DNA of 64,000 nucleotides, taken from NCBI GenBank assembly GCA_030068075.1, contig CM057832.1, forward strand, positions 79,578,502-79,642,501, given 5' to 3'. Source of the DNA: Paguma larvata (taxonomy: Eukaryota; Chordata; Mammalia; Carnivora; Viverridae). The notes under the pieces were generated by a model, which was not told the origin of the DNA, searched no databases, and was given only the letters and a program-made list of their open reading frames with translations. Both the position numbers and the translations under genes were made by a program. This document shows positions 1 through 10,256 of the stretch, in pieces; the stretch's first letter is position 1; every line of letters starts with the position of its first letter.

Positions 1-684
1 TTTAGTCGAGTGGAAGAAAGAGAAAAATTAACTAGCAAATATAATGTGGCCAAAGCTCAGAATGAGGTACTTACTGTGGGCTCTGGCAATCCATCCCAAA
101 AAGGGGCAGCTAACCCAGACGAGGGGCCCCAGAGGGTGCCAGGAGCATAGACACATGACCTAGGTGGGCAGGAGTTGGCCCCAGTGAAGATGCAGTGAAG
201 GGCCTTTCTAGAATGAGCAATACACAGAAAGGCAGTGAATTCCCGGGGTTGGTATTCAGGCAACTTGCAAGGATTCATTCTAGCGGGAGCTACAGATGGC
301 TGGAGAAGGGGTAGGGGTCCGAGAGAGATAATAAGAGCAGCAGCACCCATCTCCCAGTGTCCACTGTGCCAGGAGTTCTGCACCCATTGTCCCATCTTGT
401 GTCATTCCATGACATAAGGGCAGGCTTCTGACCAGAAACGGCCAACTGCAATGCCTGTGCTCGGAGCTCTGCCCTGAGGCTGGAGCAGTGGGCAGAGGTC
501 CAGTCATCCAGGCCTCGTTTTCCACATTAAGCAGCTTGGATGTGGAGGCAGGCAGTTTAGAGCATGAGTTACGATAGCCATAAAGGCCTCCATTTACTCA
601 CAAAAGAGAATTAAGTAAAAAAGGTTAGGTCCATTCAGTGGCATACTGTGCAAGCATTCAAATGATGGTTATTGACTCTAGAAG
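1..684. other. Unassigned intronic sequence
   Basis: Mixed-composition DNA with no recognised repeat and no credible gene. Short open frames on both strands lack any domain character. Confidence 0.5.
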
Positions 685-697
685 CATGGGAAATTTT

Positions 698-959
698 CAT
701 TTATTTATTTTCGAGATGGGGAGGGGCAGAGGGAGAGGTAGAAAATCTTTTTTCTTTTCTTTTTTTAATATTTATTTGTTTTGAGAGACAGAGCATGAGT
801 AGGGGAAGGGCAGAGAGAGAGGAGGAGAGAGAATCCCAAGCAGGCTCTGCACTGTCAGTGCAGAGCCCGACGTAGGGCTCAATCTCATGAGCTGTGAGAT
901 CGTGACCTGAGCTGAAATCAACAGTTGCATGCTCAACTGACTGAGCCAGCCAGGCGCCC
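698..959 (-). mobile_element. CAN-SINE (feline tRNA-Lys SINE), antisense, with a duplicated tail segment
   Basis: The reverse complement starts GGGGCGCCTGGCTGGCTCAG and keeps the box B area and CT-rich middle. The probable target duplication CATGGGAAATTTT (685-697) recurs with a one-base insertion at 960-974, so the whole span is one insertion site. Inside it the A-rich tail and GA-rich piece appear twice (698-740 and 761-830). Confidence 0.88.
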
Positions 960-984
960 CATGTGGGAAATTTTTAATGTAATA

Positions 985-1300
985 TTTAGAAATTTTTTCC
1001 AGGGTAAAATGATAAATGTTCATGGTAGAAACTTTGAAAATATCAGAAAAATGATTTTAAAAAGTAGTTCTACCACCCAAAAATAACCTCCATTAATGTT
1101 TTGGTATACTTCTTTCCATGTGTGTGTATACCCCAAAACACTAGGGTTGTAAATTATATAGTTTTCTATCTTGTATTTGTTAATTAATATACTAAAAGCA
1201 TTTTCTCTTTCATACCATTAAGTAGTCTCATAAAATATACATTTTAATGCCAGTATAATCCATCTCATAGACAAATAATTATTTAAATGAATAAAAGACA
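985..1300. mobile_element. Old L1-type 3' region remnant
   Basis: Phrases such as accacccaaaaataacctcc, a ttttggtatacttctttcca segment and a cattaagtagtctcataaa segment match the 3' module of old mammalian L1M elements by memory. It is diverged and lacks a clear A-tail. Confidence 0.5.
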
Positions 1301-1444
1301 AGAATACAAAATTATATGGACTTTGTGATTCTAGCTATGTCAAATTGGCATAAGAAACAGATCAGTAATGCCAGGGTTATGGGCAAGTTTTCTCTTAACA
1401 TGGTTACTCTCATGACTTAGTTTTTAAAAAAATTTTCCAACCCA

Positions 1445-1660
1445 GGGCACCTGGGTGGCTCAGTTGGTTAAGAGTCCAGCTTCAGCTCGGGTCATGATAT
1501 CATGGCTCATGAGTTCAAGCCCCGCATCAGGCTCTGTGCTAATAGCTCAGAGCCTGGAGTCTGCTTCGGATTCTGTGTCTCCCTCTTTCTCTCTACCCCT
1601 CCCACCCTCATGCTCTGTCTCTTGCTGTCTCAAAAATAAGTAAATATTAAAAAAATTTTT
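1445..1660 (+). mobile_element. CAN-SINE, sense
   Basis: GGCACCTGGGTGGCTCAGTT head, GAGTTCAAGCCCC box B, CT-rich middle and AAAAATAAGTAAATATTAAA tail. It looks essentially full length. Confidence 0.92.
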
Positions 1661-1664
1661 TTTT

Positions 1665-2464
1665 AATTTTCAATCCTTTCAACCCTTCATTCAACAATGA
1701 AAATATTTTCATAATTTTACAACTGACAAAATTACCAGTGAATAATAAAATTGTGCTCTGTTTGACATCTGGTGCTGGGTTTGGGTTTGGAGAAAATGCA
1801 TAGTGACCGAGAGGGAGGGAAATCCAACCGTCTGTGGTGCCGGCAGATTGCCTCACAGCGCCTAGCATCCCACTCCCACCCCAGAGCTGCAGAATTGCTT
1901 TGTCAATGTGAAAAGTAATAAAAACCAGGAGGGACGTGTTTTATTAGGCTGATATTGTTTCATGTTGATTTATTAAGTCTAATGTTTTTTTCTTTAGAAC
2001 ATAGTCACAAACAAGCCAAGAGGGAAAATTGAGATTCTAATCAGATGCTTTGGTGATTCATGGCTCTGAGAGTGGAATGTCATTTAATTTACAGTCTGCT
2101 CATGTCTGTACGTAGCACCTACAACATGATGTAGGGAGAGAAACACAGAAGCTAGCCTGTGCCAGCAAGGATGTAATTTGTTAGTTGGGTGAGAGGTGAT
2201 GGAGAAAGGTGAGGGGGAACTGTTGTATCAAAGCAGATCCAAAAATTCCTTGAGAGAGCTACAACACTGGTTGGAAAGTAGTTTTTTTCTACTACAAAAG
2301 GATTTACTAAGCCCCCTTTTAGGGAACCATTCTGTCATATATCTGTTTGTAAAGCTCTAGAGATTAGAAAAACAGATGCTTAAAGGAAGCTAAAATATCT
2401 TTGAGAAGTCACTTTGAATCTAAGATGAAGGATAGATTATAGTATTATACACTGTCTTAAAAGT
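1665..2464. other. Unassigned intronic sequence
   Basis: AT-rich DNA without a recognised repeat or coding frame. Confidence 0.45.
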
Positions 2465-2474
2465 AATCCTATAT

Positions 2475-2697
2475 GGGGGAGCCTGGGTGGCTCAGTCAGT
2501 TAAGCCTCCGACTCCTGATTTCAGCTCAGACCGTGAGCTCCAGGTTTGTGAGTTCAAGCCCTGAGGTGGGCTCTGGACTGACAGCACGGAGCCTGCTTGG
2601 GATTCTCTCTTTCCCTCTCTCTGGCCCTCCCCAATTCGTGCACGCATGTGCGCAAGTGCGGTCTCTAAATAAATAAATACATAAAACATTTTTAAAA
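2475..2697 (+). mobile_element. CAN-SINE, sense, with perfect 10-bp target duplication
   Basis: Full-length copy flanked by AATCCTATAT at 2465-2474 and 2698-2707. The CT-rich part ends in an alternating gtgcacgcatgtgcgc stretch. Confidence 0.95.
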
Positions 2698-2882
2698 AAT
2701 CCTATATGACAATGAAGAAATGTAACCTTGTATCATGATAACCGTATTCATTTCCTAGGCCCCAGCCCATATTCCCAGCAGCACCCCCAGCCTGTCTTAC
2801 CCCCTCACAACTGTGCTCCAGCTGCAGAAACCCAGTGTGTTGAGCCCCCTGAACATACAATGACATTTGATACCTCGGTATC

Positions 2883-3081
2883 TTTTTTTTTTAATTTTTT
2901 AATGTTTATTTTTGAGGGAGGGAGGCGCTCAGGGAGGAGCAGAGAGAGAGAGACAGAATCAGAAGCAGCCTCCAGGCTCCAAGCTGTCTGCACAGAGCCC
3001 AACGCAGGGCCTGAACTCACCAACTAAGATCATGATCTGAGCTGAAGTCAGACTCAATCAACTGAACTACCCAGATGCCCC
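2883..3081 (-). mobile_element. CAN-SINE, antisense
   Basis: Poly-T and AATGTTTATTTTTGAG on the left, the 5' head complement (CCAGATGCCCC) on the right. Moderately diverged. Confidence 0.9.
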
Positions 3082-3099
3082 AATACCTGCATGGCCACA

Positions 3100-3395
3100 C
3101 CCTTCCACCTCACCAAATACATCTGGAAAACATTCTTCCTCCTTCAAAACCCAAGAAGAGGTTCCCTTTTCCAGAATATCTTCCTTTAACCACCTTAAAT
3201 AATGATTCTTCCTTTTCTCTGGGATTTTTGTTTGAACATTGAACCATTGCCCTTGTGGCATGACCCTGTCATTCATTTGTTGTGCGTCTCTCCCTCATGA
3301 ATTGCTGAAGTTGAGGGGCTGGGTCTCCTCGTATCTCTACCACCTGGCACAGAGTAGGGGCTCAGTACATTTCTTAAAGTAAGTGCTTCCATTTC
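3100..3395 (+). mobile_element. L2 LINE 3' end
   Basis: The pattern tgctgaagttgaggggctgg, then ccacctggcacagagtaggg and ctcagtacat, corresponds to the L2 3' end (ctccttgagggcaggg / gcctggcacatagtagg / ctcaataaat). It is heavily diverged, as expected for this ancient family. Confidence 0.65.
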
Positions 3396-3972
3396 ATAAC
3401 ACAAGGAACTCCTATTAAAGTGTGCTAAGGAGCCTTAGGTTGTGAAGCCCAGGCAAGATCTCAATGGTCTGAATGACACCTGCACCACCCCCTTCTTGCT
3501 AGGAGAGGCAATGAGGTAAGGGCCTTTCCAAGCTTCTCAGAAACACCGATTAATATTCTCTGCTTCTCCATCTTAGAATGCTTTGAAACCTCTCCCTCAG
3601 TTCTGACCTCCCCAGCAAGGGAACAGGAATTTGCAATGTTACTCACCCACGTGAAGATTGCGTGCCTGGCAGTTTGATTTAATTATTTCTGGAGCTTGAT
3701 TCAGGCTGTTCTTATCTGCCTAGGAAGAAAAAAGAGGCTCTAGTAGGTTTCTTGGCCACTTTGGAATCAGTGTTATCCCAGAAGAAAACAGAATAATTGT
3801 TGTTTGCCTCCCCTTTAAGCCTGCAATTCACCTCTACAGCAGGGTTTTATTGCACCAGAAGAATGTTAAGTCTTTAGTGAGACAGCTTTCTGTTTCTGCA
3901 TCTTAGAAATTTATAGTGCCACATCCATCACCCTCAGTAGTATTAGACATATATGTAAATATATTTGTTTCT
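3396..3972. other. Unassigned intronic sequence
   Basis: No recognised repeat or gene. Ordinary composition. Confidence 0.45.
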
Positions 3973-4216
3973 CCAGGGCTTCTCAGCCTCATCACGATTG
4001 ACATTTGAGGCTAGATAAGTCTTTGTGTGGCGGCTGTCCTGTGCATTGTGGGATAAACTCTATCCACTAGATGCCAGTAACACCCCAACACACACTCTTG
4101 TGACCATCAGATATGTCTCCAGATACGGCGCCTGGGTGGCTCAGTCAGTTAAGCGTCATGGTTTGTGGGTTCCATTCCTGCATCGGGTGAGCACGAGCCC
4201 TGCTTGGGTGAGCCCT

Positions 4217-4247
<31 letters not shown>

Positions 4248-4380
4248 CACATGGTGGGATTCTCTCCCCACCATTGCTCACTTGCACCCTCTCTCCCAAA
4301 ACACAATGTCTCCAGATATTGACAAATATAATAGGGAGGGGAGAGGAGGGAGACAAAATCATTCCCAGTTGAGAGCCACA
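3973..4380 (-). mobile_element. Non-autonomous hAT-type DNA transposon, split by a SINE
   Basis: The ends ccagggcttctcagcctc and cccagttgagagccac form terminal inverted-repeat-like edges. The interior (ctgtcctgtgcattgtggga, ccactagatgccagtaacac, atgtctccagatattgac) matches a common mammalian hAT MITE from memory. A CAN-SINE at 4126-4305 interrupts it. Confidence 0.7.
4126..4305 (+). mobile_element. CAN-SINE, sense, internally shortened, with 13-bp target duplication
   Basis: ATGTCTCCAGATA at 4113-4125 is repeated perfectly at 4306-4318. The copy has lost much of the tRNA-like part after the head and carries a pure (CT)n run at about 4221-4247. Confidence 0.92.
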
Positions 4381-4385
4381 AATAT

Positions 4386-4428
4386 ACATGTGCATGCGTG
4401 CACGCGTGCGTGTGCACACATGCACACT
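4386..4428. repeat. Alternating purine-pyrimidine tract
   Basis: A run alternating TG/CA/CG steps (for example tgcatgcgtgcacgcgtgcg) over about 40 bp. Such tracts can adopt Z-DNA. It is a simple repeat, not part of a recognised element. Confidence 0.7.
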
Positions 4429-6398
4429 ATAATATATAGAAATACATACATAAAACAGTTTCTTATACTCTCTGTCATACTGCCTTGACTTGACATATTC
4501 TGCTTGGCTTTTAATTCTTATATGAAAATCACTTCTTTTAGAGATACTTCTCCAGTTTAGGGGTGTAGTGTGGTGGTGGTGGTGGTATGTGTGTTAAGCC
4601 ACACCTGCATGACAAACCTAGGCTCCAAGGAAAGGTGACCAAGTTGACTTTCCTTTTTACCACAGGAGGTAAAACAGAAACACTATAGGAGGTTCCATAG
4701 CTAAGTGCTACTTACAGTAAATATAGTAAATATAATAAATACAGTCAACATAATAAATAATAATAGAGTCAATATTTGCTTTTTCTACTTCCACTCTTTT
4801 GGGCTTTCAGCATCTCTTTCCATAGCTGGACTTTGGAGACGTGTCAGATTGGAGATAGACCCTTCCTGGAAACTGCATGCCAGACTCTATCCTGAACCCT
4901 GTACCCACGTTGTTTCTAACGTAGGCGTCTGTGAGGAGCCAGGCATGCAGCCTTGTACACACAGAGCCGTGAAGGGGCAGAGCTCACTCTGTCTTACTTT
5001 CCAAAGGATTGGTGAATTTGCTTATCCTATGACTACATCATGAACTATTTAGATAAATGACTTTTACATTGTTTATATGATCGCTTCCACTGCAGGTTAA
5101 AAATGAGAGGGGCTGGAGGAAAGGAGAATTTGCTTCAAATTGTAGTAAAGGTGATCAGAAACATGGCTGGGGAAGGCCGGTCCTTTCTCTGCGATATAAC
5201 GCATGCATTCTGGCCGTGTTTTTCTATTAATTAAGTGGAAGATGTAATTGGTTTCTTTCTATTTCCAATAACACATTGAAGCTCTAAAATGCAGACTGCC
5301 TAGATTATTTCTCCCCAGATTTACATGTTCAAGTGAGTGAGCTGATCCACCTGAACCCTAGCATCTTCCATGAGTTTTTTCTCCCCTTTGTTGAAGTGTT
5401 ATCACAGGCTGACTGTGATTAGGAGCTTTGAGAAATGAGAACTTCCACTGAGGGCATGTGACACATTCTCGGGGAATCCCAGTGACTCCCCCCGCTTTTC
5501 TGTGAGTGGAAATCGTTTCCCCTTCATCTCCCATCCGACAGCTCAGTCACTCCCCACCTTCTTGGGGGAGTGTAGAGTGGCCCTAGTATGTGTCATTCTC
5601 TTAGTGTGGTGGGTGAGCATTTTTGGCAAAAGGTATCAGTATTTTAGGGGGTAGGGGGATGGGTTTTCTGACAAAGATGGAGTCTGGAAAGGAGAGGGAG
5701 GCACAGCCAGGGCAGGCCAGCCCTTCCTGGGATCCTCTGCACCAGTCCAAGGGTCTCCATTAATTCTCCCGCCTCCTTCTAGCTGAGTGAGGCAGCACTG
5801 CCTCCAGGGCACACGTTCATGGGACGGAGAAGCTGAAGGTGGAAGGTGATCGGTGGGGGAGTCCCCCACACAGGATGCCCGGGACCCTGGTGTCATTCGA
5901 AGAAGCCCCACAGCTCATTCTGACAGGCCTACCCGTTAGGAATCTCTGCGTCAGTCAGCTGACACAAGAGGATGCGGCCCAAACCTGAGGTCCACAATTT
6001 ATGAGGAATGTCGAAAACTCAAAGATTAACAGTTCAAATCAAGTGAATGACTACGCGTTTGGTGTCCATGGGCTGGTGGGAATTTCCTTAGTGTTGGAAG
6101 AAGGTTTCATACCCTGGCCTTCCACTTTGCAGGTGCAATTTTTTCTCTGTGGGAAACACCGTCCTATATCTGGCAGATGTCCGCCCGTCTTCCAAGAGCC
6201 CTCCACAGTGTAGTTTCTTCCATATGGAAAGGTCACTACCCCACCGGGCTCCCCTGCCGTATGCAGGATCCAGTAAATACTTGTGGCCTGAATGGATAAT
6301 TCCACACTAGAATCTATGCTTTTCTTTATTATTATAAATAGTCATTGTAAAACAATTCAGGCAGTACTGAAGTCCATAAGCCATTTAATTTCGAGCAT
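4429..6398. other. Unassigned intronic sequence with a short (TGG)n run
   Basis: A TGGTGGTGGTGG run lies at about 4572-4586. The rest shows no recognised repeat and no convincing gene; open frames of 70-112 codons here have no domain features. Confidence 0.45.
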
Positions 6399-6930
6399 TT
6401 ATTCATTCATCATTCACTCAACAAATATTCCTACTGAGGGCCAGGCATTGATCCAACAGCGGGGAATACAGGTCAGACAACAGGGACAAAGTTGCAGCCT
6501 TCTCAAACCTGGCACTCACACAGGCTAAGGCAGACAGTAAACAAACGGCAAATACCTAACATCAGAGGATAACGCACTGAGAAGAAATGCAAAGCAGGGC
6601 AGGAGGGCTGCGAGCCACTGGGTGAGGTGAGCCTGCCGCTATCTGAGCAGACAGCTGAGCAGGGGGACAGCTGAGCACAGGCCTGAAAGGAGCTGGGGAG
6701 GCAGCAACAGGACTGCTGGGAAAGACGGCTTCAGGTGGAGGGAACAGCAGGTGCAAAGGCCCTGATGTGAGAACAAGTGTGGGACAGTTTAGAACATGAA
6801 GTCAGATAGGTTAGGCAGGGACAAATTCACGCAAAACTTGATTGGTGGTAGAAAGGACTTTGAATTTTATTCTAAGTGAGAGGGAAAGCCATCGAGCAGG
6901 AAAGCGTCAGGATCAGATTTCCACATGGAA
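6399..6930. mobile_element. Ancient mammalian interspersed repeat, first copy
   Basis: Begins ttcattcatcattcactcaa and caacaaatattcctactgag, then gccaggcattgatcc. It continues with ggagggaacagcaggtgcaa, aaaggccctgatgtgagaac and ggactttgaattttattcta. This order is typical of a widespread old mammalian repeat that I cannot name securely. The strand is not assigned. Confidence 0.6.
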
Positions 6931-6956
6931 GAGTCGATTTCAGAGCGTTTTCCTCG

Positions 6957-7990
6957 CCCTTCATTCAACAGTCATTGATCACCACTGGGTGCTAGGCACG
7001 GCCCCGGACCCTGAGGAGTGGCAGATAAAAGACAACGCACATGCCTTAAAGAAGCATGCAGTGTGGTATGGAAACCACTCCGCACTCGGACAATGACAGC
7101 ACCATGGGTTAACGTCGTGGTCTGCAGGGCGGAGGGCTGCAGAACCAGGATGAAGAGCCGCGAGACCAGGGCAGAGGAGGAGATCTTTCCAGATGAGGAC
7201 ACTGTGAACGAGCCTCCTCATCTGGGCTGTCACAGCGGGAGTTTATGTTGCTATGGGGATAGGTAACAGCAAGACCGACCCCACTCGGAGAGGGAAGGGA
7301 AGAACCTTTGCAGAAAGAATTTTTAGACTGAGTTCTGAAGGAGGAGCAGTAGCTGGTGAGGCAGAGAGGCAGGGTAGAGTCTGGATAAGTGCCCAGAACC
7401 AGGGCACGAGTACGACGAGAGATGAAGCTGAGTGGGTCGGTGGGGTCTGAGCTTGCAGGCCTTGCGGCCATGGGCAGGGCTTGGGTCAATACCCAGAGAG
7501 CAGTAGTGGGAAAAAAAAAAAGCATTTTAAAGAAAGGAGGGACATGATTAGAGTTGTGTTTTAGGAAGGTCAGTCTGGCTGCATGTGGAGAATGTTCTGG
7601 AAGAAAGCAAGGACAGTGAGGAGCTAAGCTGTAGCCTAGGTGAGAATGCGTGTTGTGGGCATGGGGCAGAGGTGGGTGTGAACCATGGAGGAGTTGCGGC
7701 GGGAGCCTGGGGCCAGGAGGGGGGAGATGAACTGCTTTGGGAACGGCAGGTGTGTTAGGAAAACTGACAAAATAGGGAGGAAGGACCACGATGTGAGAGA
7801 AAGAGCCTCCGTTGCTCAGTTGGGCAGGTGAGACAGCTGCAGGCAGATGTCCAGGAGGCGGCGCGGATTCTGGCGTCAAGCTCCACGGAGAAGTGTGAAC
7901 AAGGGACCCATCCTTGGGAGAATTAGTGTGCAGATAAGGAAGGTCACGGGAGTGGAGGGGTTGCTCAGGGACAGCGCACAGAGAGAGGTA
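6957..7990. mobile_element. Ancient mammalian interspersed repeat, second copy, same orientation
   Basis: Starts again with cttcattcaacagtcattga and gggtgctaggcacggccc, then runs further than the first copy through ggagggacatgattagagtt, gtgttttaggaaggtcagtc and tggctgcatgtggagaatg. A 307-codon minus-strand frame across it is a by-product of its composition. Confidence 0.6.
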
Positions 7991-8439
7991 ACCAAGGAGC
8001 ACCCATATTGAAGACCACATAAGGACTCTCATCGGATGTGTGTTTAAACCTCAGACCCTTTGCCCTCTTATGGCGGCCTCGGCTGTGGGCACTGGGGACG
8101 CGGTAGGTCAGTGCGCATTCTGAGGGACCCCTGTTAACAGGGGGATCCTTGTAATGGGGACTCCCCCGATAATAAATGAGCTTCAGCCTCTACCTGACAA
8201 GGGCTTCAATCACCTTCACATTTCAGTTGTTTAGAGGCTTCTGCGGGCGAATAATCAGGCTTGTTTTCTGTTTCTTCCTTCAGGATAAGGAGTATTTTAG
8301 AATGTTTTCTTCTCTTGGCTTTATGCCCATACTCTATGAGGAGCAACAAAGGAAGATGTGCCTTTTTTTTTCTTACAGACTTGAGCTGCAGCCTTTCCAT
8401 TAAATTCATATTAGCAGTATTTCGGGGGGGAGGGGACCA

Positions 8440-8766
8440 TGAAAGGAATCCCCAGGGTTGGGGGGGTGGTCAAAGGGTATAAACTTCCAGTTACAAGATG
8501 AAAACGTTCTGGAGAAGTCACGTACAGCATGGCGATGATAGCTAACAGTATTGTATAGTTTGAAGTTTCTAAGACAATAGATCTTAAAAGTTCTCACACA
8601 TACCCCTCCCACACACATATATACAGAAATTATAACTTGCTGAGGTGATGGATGTGTTAACTAACCTTACGCTGGGTAATCATGTCACAAAAAGTACATA
8701 TATTAAATCACCTTAAGCTTATACAATATTTTATGTCAGTTATAGCTCAGTAAAGCTGGGGGGAAA
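8440..8766 (+). mobile_element. L1 3' UTR remnant, sense
   Basis: ataaacttccagttacaaga, agatcttaaaagttctcaca, then tatagctcagtaaagctggg match the 3' UTR of older mammalian L1M elements. The A-tail is short and degraded. Confidence 0.8.
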
Positions 8767-9079
8767 GAAAATATTTCATACAGCTTCAAAACGGTTACTA
8801 GCTGTTATAGAGAGTTGAGATTTCCTTGAACCAGAGGAGTGGCCATGGGAGAACAAACATCTAGTTAATCATACTTGGCAAAGGCAGAATTGATCTTTCT
8901 TGGTAACACTTGATTATAGTAATATCGTTTATTTGGATTGCTCAGACTGAGAATTGACTTCACTGGCCCTTTCTAGCCCTGCTGAAGTCTGTGTGGACTT
9001 CTGTGACAGCCCATGCAACCCAGACACACTACTACATAATAAGTCATCATAGAATCTTACTCATCATTCTTGTTGTTTT
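8767..9079. other. Unassigned intronic sequence
   Basis: No recognised repeat or gene. Confidence 0.45.
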
Positions 9080-9580
9080 GTTACTATTGCTTGATTGTAC
9101 TTACATCTTGTCCATTGCCCCCAGACAGGGACTAAGGCAAGGATCTTGATCTTTTTATATCCTCGGGACTACCAGAGGGGCACCTGGGTGGCTCAGTTGG
9201 CTAAGTGTCCGACTTTGGCCCAGATCATGATCTCACAGTCCATGAGTTTGAGCGCCACCTCAGGCTCTGTGCTGACAGCTCAGAGCCTGGATCCTGATTC
9301 ATATTCTATGTCTCCCTTTCTCTGTGCCCCTCCCCTGCTTGTACTCTGACTGTCTCTCAAAAATAAAATTAAAACATAAAAAATAATCTGTATCCTCGGG
9401 ACTAGCAGAGTCCTTGGCATGGGGTAGAAATAAATCTTTTATATTGATTTCTAATTGGTTGAGTATGGTAGTCATCTTTTCCCAGTTGAAGTGTTAGCTC
9501 CTTAAAGACAGGAATGATGTCTTCTACTTCTTTACTTACAAAAATTCTAGCCCTGTGCTGAGCACATCGTCGTTAACTAC
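9080..9580 (+). mobile_element. L2 LINE 3' end split by a CAN-SINE
   Basis: Left part: cagggactaaggcaaggatc, then tttttatatcctcgggacta. Right part after the SINE: gcagagtccttggcatgggg. A second L2-like unit follows (gctccttaaagacaggaatg, ctgtgctgagcacatcg). The two parts join neatly when the SINE at 9178-9390 and one target copy are removed. Confidence 0.65.
9178..9390 (+). mobile_element. CAN-SINE, sense, with 20-bp target duplication
   Basis: The flanks at 9158-9177 and 9391-9410 are the same 20 bases with one mismatch (ACTACCAGAG versus ACTAGCAGAG). Full-length head and box B are present. Confidence 0.95.
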
Positions 9581-10021
9581 TTGTATTTATTTAAACATTG
9601 ACAGGTCGAAATCACGAGTTTCATTTCCATCAGCTGAAGAGCATGAAAATTATAAAAACATTTTGTGGCTTCCTACCCCAGCAGCAAAAGCAATCTCGAG
9701 CCTACCTTATAGATATGCACATCCATAGCCTGTTAAAAATGACAGGCCTTTTACAACTCAGAGATGTTGCGGTCAAAAGTGAAGACATACTCTTTGTTTT
9801 TAAATATTGCTCTTTGATCAGGGTATTAATATTCATAAAGCTCTTGATAGGAGATTGTCATTAGGTATTAAAGCCATTACAGTTGTCACTGGGCTTCAAA
9901 GTATTGCCACAGAGATGAAATTGCCCAAGTGTTTCCATTGCTCTTCATATTAACTGTATTCGGATATGAGTTCTACTGTTCGTTTGCAGTCCTATGTTCC
10001 TGAAACCAAGAGGTGGTGATT
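9581..10021. other. Unassigned intronic sequence
   Basis: AT-rich, no recognised repeat. An 88-codon open frame at 9598-9864 has no recognisable domain and is not supported. Confidence 0.45.
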
Positions 10022-10039
10022 AGAAGTATAGAAGTTGAG

Positions 10040-10238
10040 GGGTGCCTGAGTGGCTCAGTCAATTAAGTATCTGACTCTTGATTTCAGCTCAGGTCATGAT
10101 CTCACAGTTTGTGAGTTTGAGCCCTGTGTCGGGCTTTGAGCTGACAGTTCAGAGCCTGCTTGGGACTCTCTCTCTCTCTCTCTGCCTCTTACTTGCTCGC
10201 TCTCTCTTGAAAATAAATAAATAAACTTTAAAAAAAAA
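10040..10238 (+). mobile_element. CAN-SINE, sense, with 18-bp target duplication
   Basis: AGAAGTATAGAAGTTGAG at 10022-10039 recurs at 10239-10256 with one mismatch. The tail is AAATAAATAAATAAAC plus a run of A. Confidence 0.95.
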
Positions 10239-10256
10239 AGAAGTACAGAAGTTGAG

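Noticed and set aside
7109..8032. 307-codon minus-strand open frame
   Set aside because: It overlaps the ancient non-coding repeat, is Pro/Ser/His-rich low complexity, and resembles no known protein.
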